Shown: in pieces, positions 3,940-5,346 of the stretch
Layout: every line of letters begins with the position of its first letter
How positions within the stretch are numbered: the stretch's first letter is position 1
DNA from: an uncultured bacterium
GTDB taxonomy: Bacteria > Patescibacteriota > Minisyncoccia > Phycocordibacterales > CAIZLB01
Direction of reading: 5' to 3'
DNA length: 5,346 nt
NCBI GenBank assembly: GCA_903952785.1
Contig: CAJBHC010000068.1
Span: 1-5,346 of the forward strand
The notes under the pieces: model-generated
What the model was told of the DNA's origin: nothing
Database searches by the model: none
What the model saw: the letters and a program-made list of their open reading frames with translations, nothing else
Position numbers and translations under genes: made by a program

Positions 3940-5115
3940 ATGAAATCATCTATAAAACTAACATTGTCACTTTTGCTTGCGTGCTTGCTTGTAGTGCTCG
4001 CTTTGCCTTCAGTTTCTTCCGCGGCGACTGGGGTGGGGACAGGGAATGAAACAAAGAAGGCAACTCCAAAAACCTCTCAAAAAACCCCGCTTGTATATTC
4101 TGCCTGGATTCCATATTGGTCAAAAACCGCAGGTGCGCAAGATGCCACCGCACACATTTCACAATTTCAAGAACTAAGCCCTTTTTCATATGAGGTAAAA
4201 GAAGATGGAACAATCACAGATCAGATAAAATCAACACAAGCTCCATGGCCAGACCTCTACGCAACAGCAAAATCAAAAGGTGTAAAAATTATTCCAACAA
4301 TTATGTGGAGTGATGCTGATTCAATCCATACAATTTTATCTGGCACAACAACAAAGCAATTTCACATAGATCAGTTAATGAAGATTGCAAATGCTACGGG
4401 GACAAATGCTGTTGATGGTATTGATATTGATTATGAAAGTAAGTGGGCCATGACCGCGCCATACTTCTCAGATCTTCTTAAAAAATTGGCAACAGAACTT
4501 CATTCGTCAAAAAAGATCCTCGTTTGTACGATAGAGGCCAGAACTCCACTTAGTGCAAGATTTGTAAAGCCTCCAAAAACAATGGAGTACGCCAATGATT
4601 ACAAAATGATAAATAAATATTGCGATGAAGTCAGGGTCCTCGCATACGATCAGGAAAATGTTGATTTGCAATTAAATAAGTTGAGCGGTAAGGGTCAACC
4701 TTATATGCCAATTTCAGATTCAAGTTGGGTTAGAAAAGTTTTGAACGAAACTATTAAAACAATCTCTCCAAGCAAAATATCTTTGGCGGTTGCAACGTAT
4801 GGTAGGCAATATGAGATAACAAGAAAGAGTTCTGCGGTAGATTCATCCTTTACCTATAATAGAATTGGTAGTTTAACTTTTGCCGAAGCGATGGCTCTAG
4901 CTTCATCGACAAATAGCACTTTATCTAGAAATTCAGCAGGGGAGATTGGCTTTACTTATTCAAAAGGCACTTCAACTAGGATGGTGACAATAAGCGACGC
5001 CGTCTCTGTGGCTGACAAAATAAAGATTGCAAAGACTTACAAATTAAAGGGAGTTGCGGTTTATAAGGTTGATGGGGTGAGCGATCCAAATTTGTGGAGT
5101 GTGTTGGGGAAGTAG
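3940..5115 (+). CDS. Secreted glycoside hydrolase family 18-type protein
   Basis: The 391-residue product is exported. It has a basic n-region (K2, K6), a hydrophobic core (about 7-22) and a likely signal-peptidase site after SVSSA (residue 28). A Thr/Lys-rich linker (29-50) leads into one TIM-barrel domain (about 51-391). The GH18 signature DGIDIDYE (159-166) is intact, with Glu166 as the expected acid and Asp164 as its partner. LAYDQ (234-238) matches the MxYD motif on a later strand. The last strand is GVAVYKVDG (371-379), with Tyr375 where many GH18 enzymes have Trp. Family members cleave beta-1,4-linked GlcNAc polymers such as chitin or peptidoglycan by substrate-assisted catalysis. The spore-cortex YaaH-type group looks closest to me, so a peptidoglycan substrate is an inference. 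No LysM or other binding domain is present. It has its own promoter and terminator. Confidence 0.9.
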   Translation: MKSSIKLTLSLLLACLLVVLALPSVSSAATGVGTGNETKKATPKTSQKTPLVYSAWIPYWSKTAGAQDATAHISQFQELSPFSYEVKEDGTITDQIKSTQAPWPDLYATAKSKGVKIIPTIMWSDADSIHTILSGTTTKQFHIDQLMKIANATGTNAVDGIDIDYESKWAMTAPYFSDLLKKLATELHSSKKILVCTIEARTPLSARFVKPPKTMEYANDYKMINKYCDEVRVLAYDQENVDLQLNKLSGKGQPYMPISDSSWVRKVLNETIKTISPSKISLAVATYGRQYEITRKSSAVDSSFTYNRIGSLTFAEAMALASSTNSTLSRNSAGEIGFTYSKGTSTRMVTISDAVSVADKIKIAKTYKLKGVAVYKVDGVSDPNLWSVLGK

Positions 5116-5160
5116 GTTTGGGAGAGGTTGGGCGGTAGTTTGTTTTTATCTCTCAAAGTA

Positions 5161-5234
5161 TGATAAATTATAGGTGATCGCAAGATCGCTAAATCTAAAG
5201 CTAAGGGGCCCCGCAAGGGGTCCTTTGTTAATTT
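5161..5234 (+). ncRNA. Possible short transcript ending at the GH18 terminator
   Basis: TGATAAATT (TG at 5161-5162, TAAATT at 5164-5169) repeats the extended -10 form seen before several genes here and would start RNA near 5176. GGTGATC (5173-5179) can pair with GATCGCT (5184-5190) around a GCAA loop, and a second GCAA-capped hairpin is the terminator at 5203-5225. The resulting RNA would be about 60 nt with no reading frame. More simply, this may just be the GH18 3' untranslated region, with a chance -10 in AT-rich DNA. Confidence 0.25.
5203..5234 (+). terminator. Intrinsic terminator of the GH18 gene
   Basis: AAGGGGCCCC (5203-5212) pairs with GGGGTCCTT (5217-5225), with one G-T pair and one bulged G, capped by a GCAA tetraloop. 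A T-rich tail (TTTGTTAATTTT, 5224-5234 region) follows. It lies 87 bp after the stop codon. Confidence 0.8.
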
Positions 5235-5241
5235 TGTAAAC

Positions 5242-5273
5242 CACCAGCGTCAGCTGGTGTGTGCGTTTGACGC
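5242..5273. repeat. Two adjacent small hairpins
   Basis: CACCAGC (5242-5248) and GCTGGTG (5253-5259) form a perfect 7-bp stem with loop GTCA. GCGT (5263-5266) and ACGC (5270-5273) form a 4-bp stem with loop TTG. Neither has a T-tract on the + strand. On the minus strand the first is followed by GTTTACAAAATT, so it could help end leftward transcription. Confidence 0.5.
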
Positions 5274-5277
5274 GTAG

Positions 5278-5335
5278 CATAATGAATAAGCCACCGAAGG
5301 ATCTATTAACCCCCTTCAGTGGCTACATCATTATG
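5278..5335 (-). repeat. Long interrupted inverted repeat; possible terminator of a convergent gene
   Basis: Three nested blocks pair: CATAATGA (5278-5285) with TCATTATG (5328-5335), GCCAC (5290-5294) with GTGGC (5319-5323), and GAAGG (5296-5300) with CCTTC (5313-5317). A symmetric 4x4 internal loop separates the outer and middle blocks, and the apical loop has 12 nt. Between the inner blocks C5295 faces A5318. On the + strand this is a mismatch, but on the minus strand it becomes a U-G wobble, giving a continuous 11-pair stem followed by TTATTCATT. Pairing therefore favours minus-strand RNA, consistent with a terminator for a gene coming from the right, beyond the window. Confidence 0.5.
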
Positions 5336-5346
5336 ACAAAGCGATA

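Noticed and set aside
3976..3984. Lipobox at LLLAC (Cys15) of the GH18 protein
   Set aside because: Leu at -2 is atypical, the Cys lies in the middle of the hydrophobic core, and a good signal-peptidase I site follows at residue 28.
3950..4213. Minus-strand 87-residue reading frame
   Set aside because: It is antisense to the signal peptide and first part of the GH18 enzyme, with no independent support.
5278..5335. Integron attC site
   Set aside because: The interrupted symmetry is suggestive, but the expected RYYYAAC and GTTRRRY ends are absent and there is no integrase or gene cassette.

Overview
The window is a compact, AT-rich bacterial chromosome fragment with every recognised gene on the + strand. 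Several things suggest a Candidate Phyla Radiation / Patescibacteria (Parcubacteria-like) genome: short orphan membrane proteins, a secreted Cys-rich protein ending in a 'DGSYVGRTGPKCEFVCP'-type tail that I associate from memory with that group, no convincing Shine-Dalgarno sequences, and start codons lying almost on top of -10 boxes. This assignment is an inference; there is no rRNA or other phylogenetic marker apart from one tRNA.

Layout. Positions 1-134 are non-coding, with a 10-nt direct repeat. A good promoter (TTTACA, 17 bp, TATGAT with an extended TG) follows at 135-163 and drives tRNA-Asn(GTT) at 225-296. The tRNA leader holds a perfect 14-bp inverted repeat (163-202) that starts inside the -10 box. 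A strong hairpin terminator (303-339) follows the tRNA. Next comes a tRNA-like remnant (349-410), whose last 19 nt exactly duplicate the 3' end of the tRNA, and then a second intrinsic terminator (421-445).

Coding part. Two small genes, a four-helix membrane protein (502-882) and a membrane-anchored Cys-rich extracytoplasmic protein (885-1328), are 2 bp apart and look like an operon. They are followed by an SRPBCC/START-like ligand-binding protein (1439-1885), a Y-family DNA polymerase of the DinB/Pol IV type with a clamp-binding motif (1955-3274), a three-helix orphan membrane protein (about 3380-3706), and a secreted GH18-type glycoside hydrolase (3940-5115). Apart from the first pair, the genes look like separate transcription units with no obvious functional link.

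Regulation. Four coding promoters share a TG-N-TANNAT extended -10 with no recognisable -35. Three of them put the predicted transcription start 0-3 nt from the start codon (1439, 1955, 3940), implying leaderless mRNAs. For the polymerase this fixes the GTG start, because a stop codon lies directly before it. The tRNA promoter differs in having a proper -35.

The last 231 bp are non-coding and rich in secondary structure: a possible short transcript ending in the GH18 terminator, a perfect 7-bp hairpin, and a long interrupted inverted repeat (5278-5335) that pairs better as minus-strand RNA and may end a convergent gene beyond the window. No CRISPR array, transposase, integrase or defence system is visible. 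The most unusual material is non-coding, around the tRNA and at the right end.
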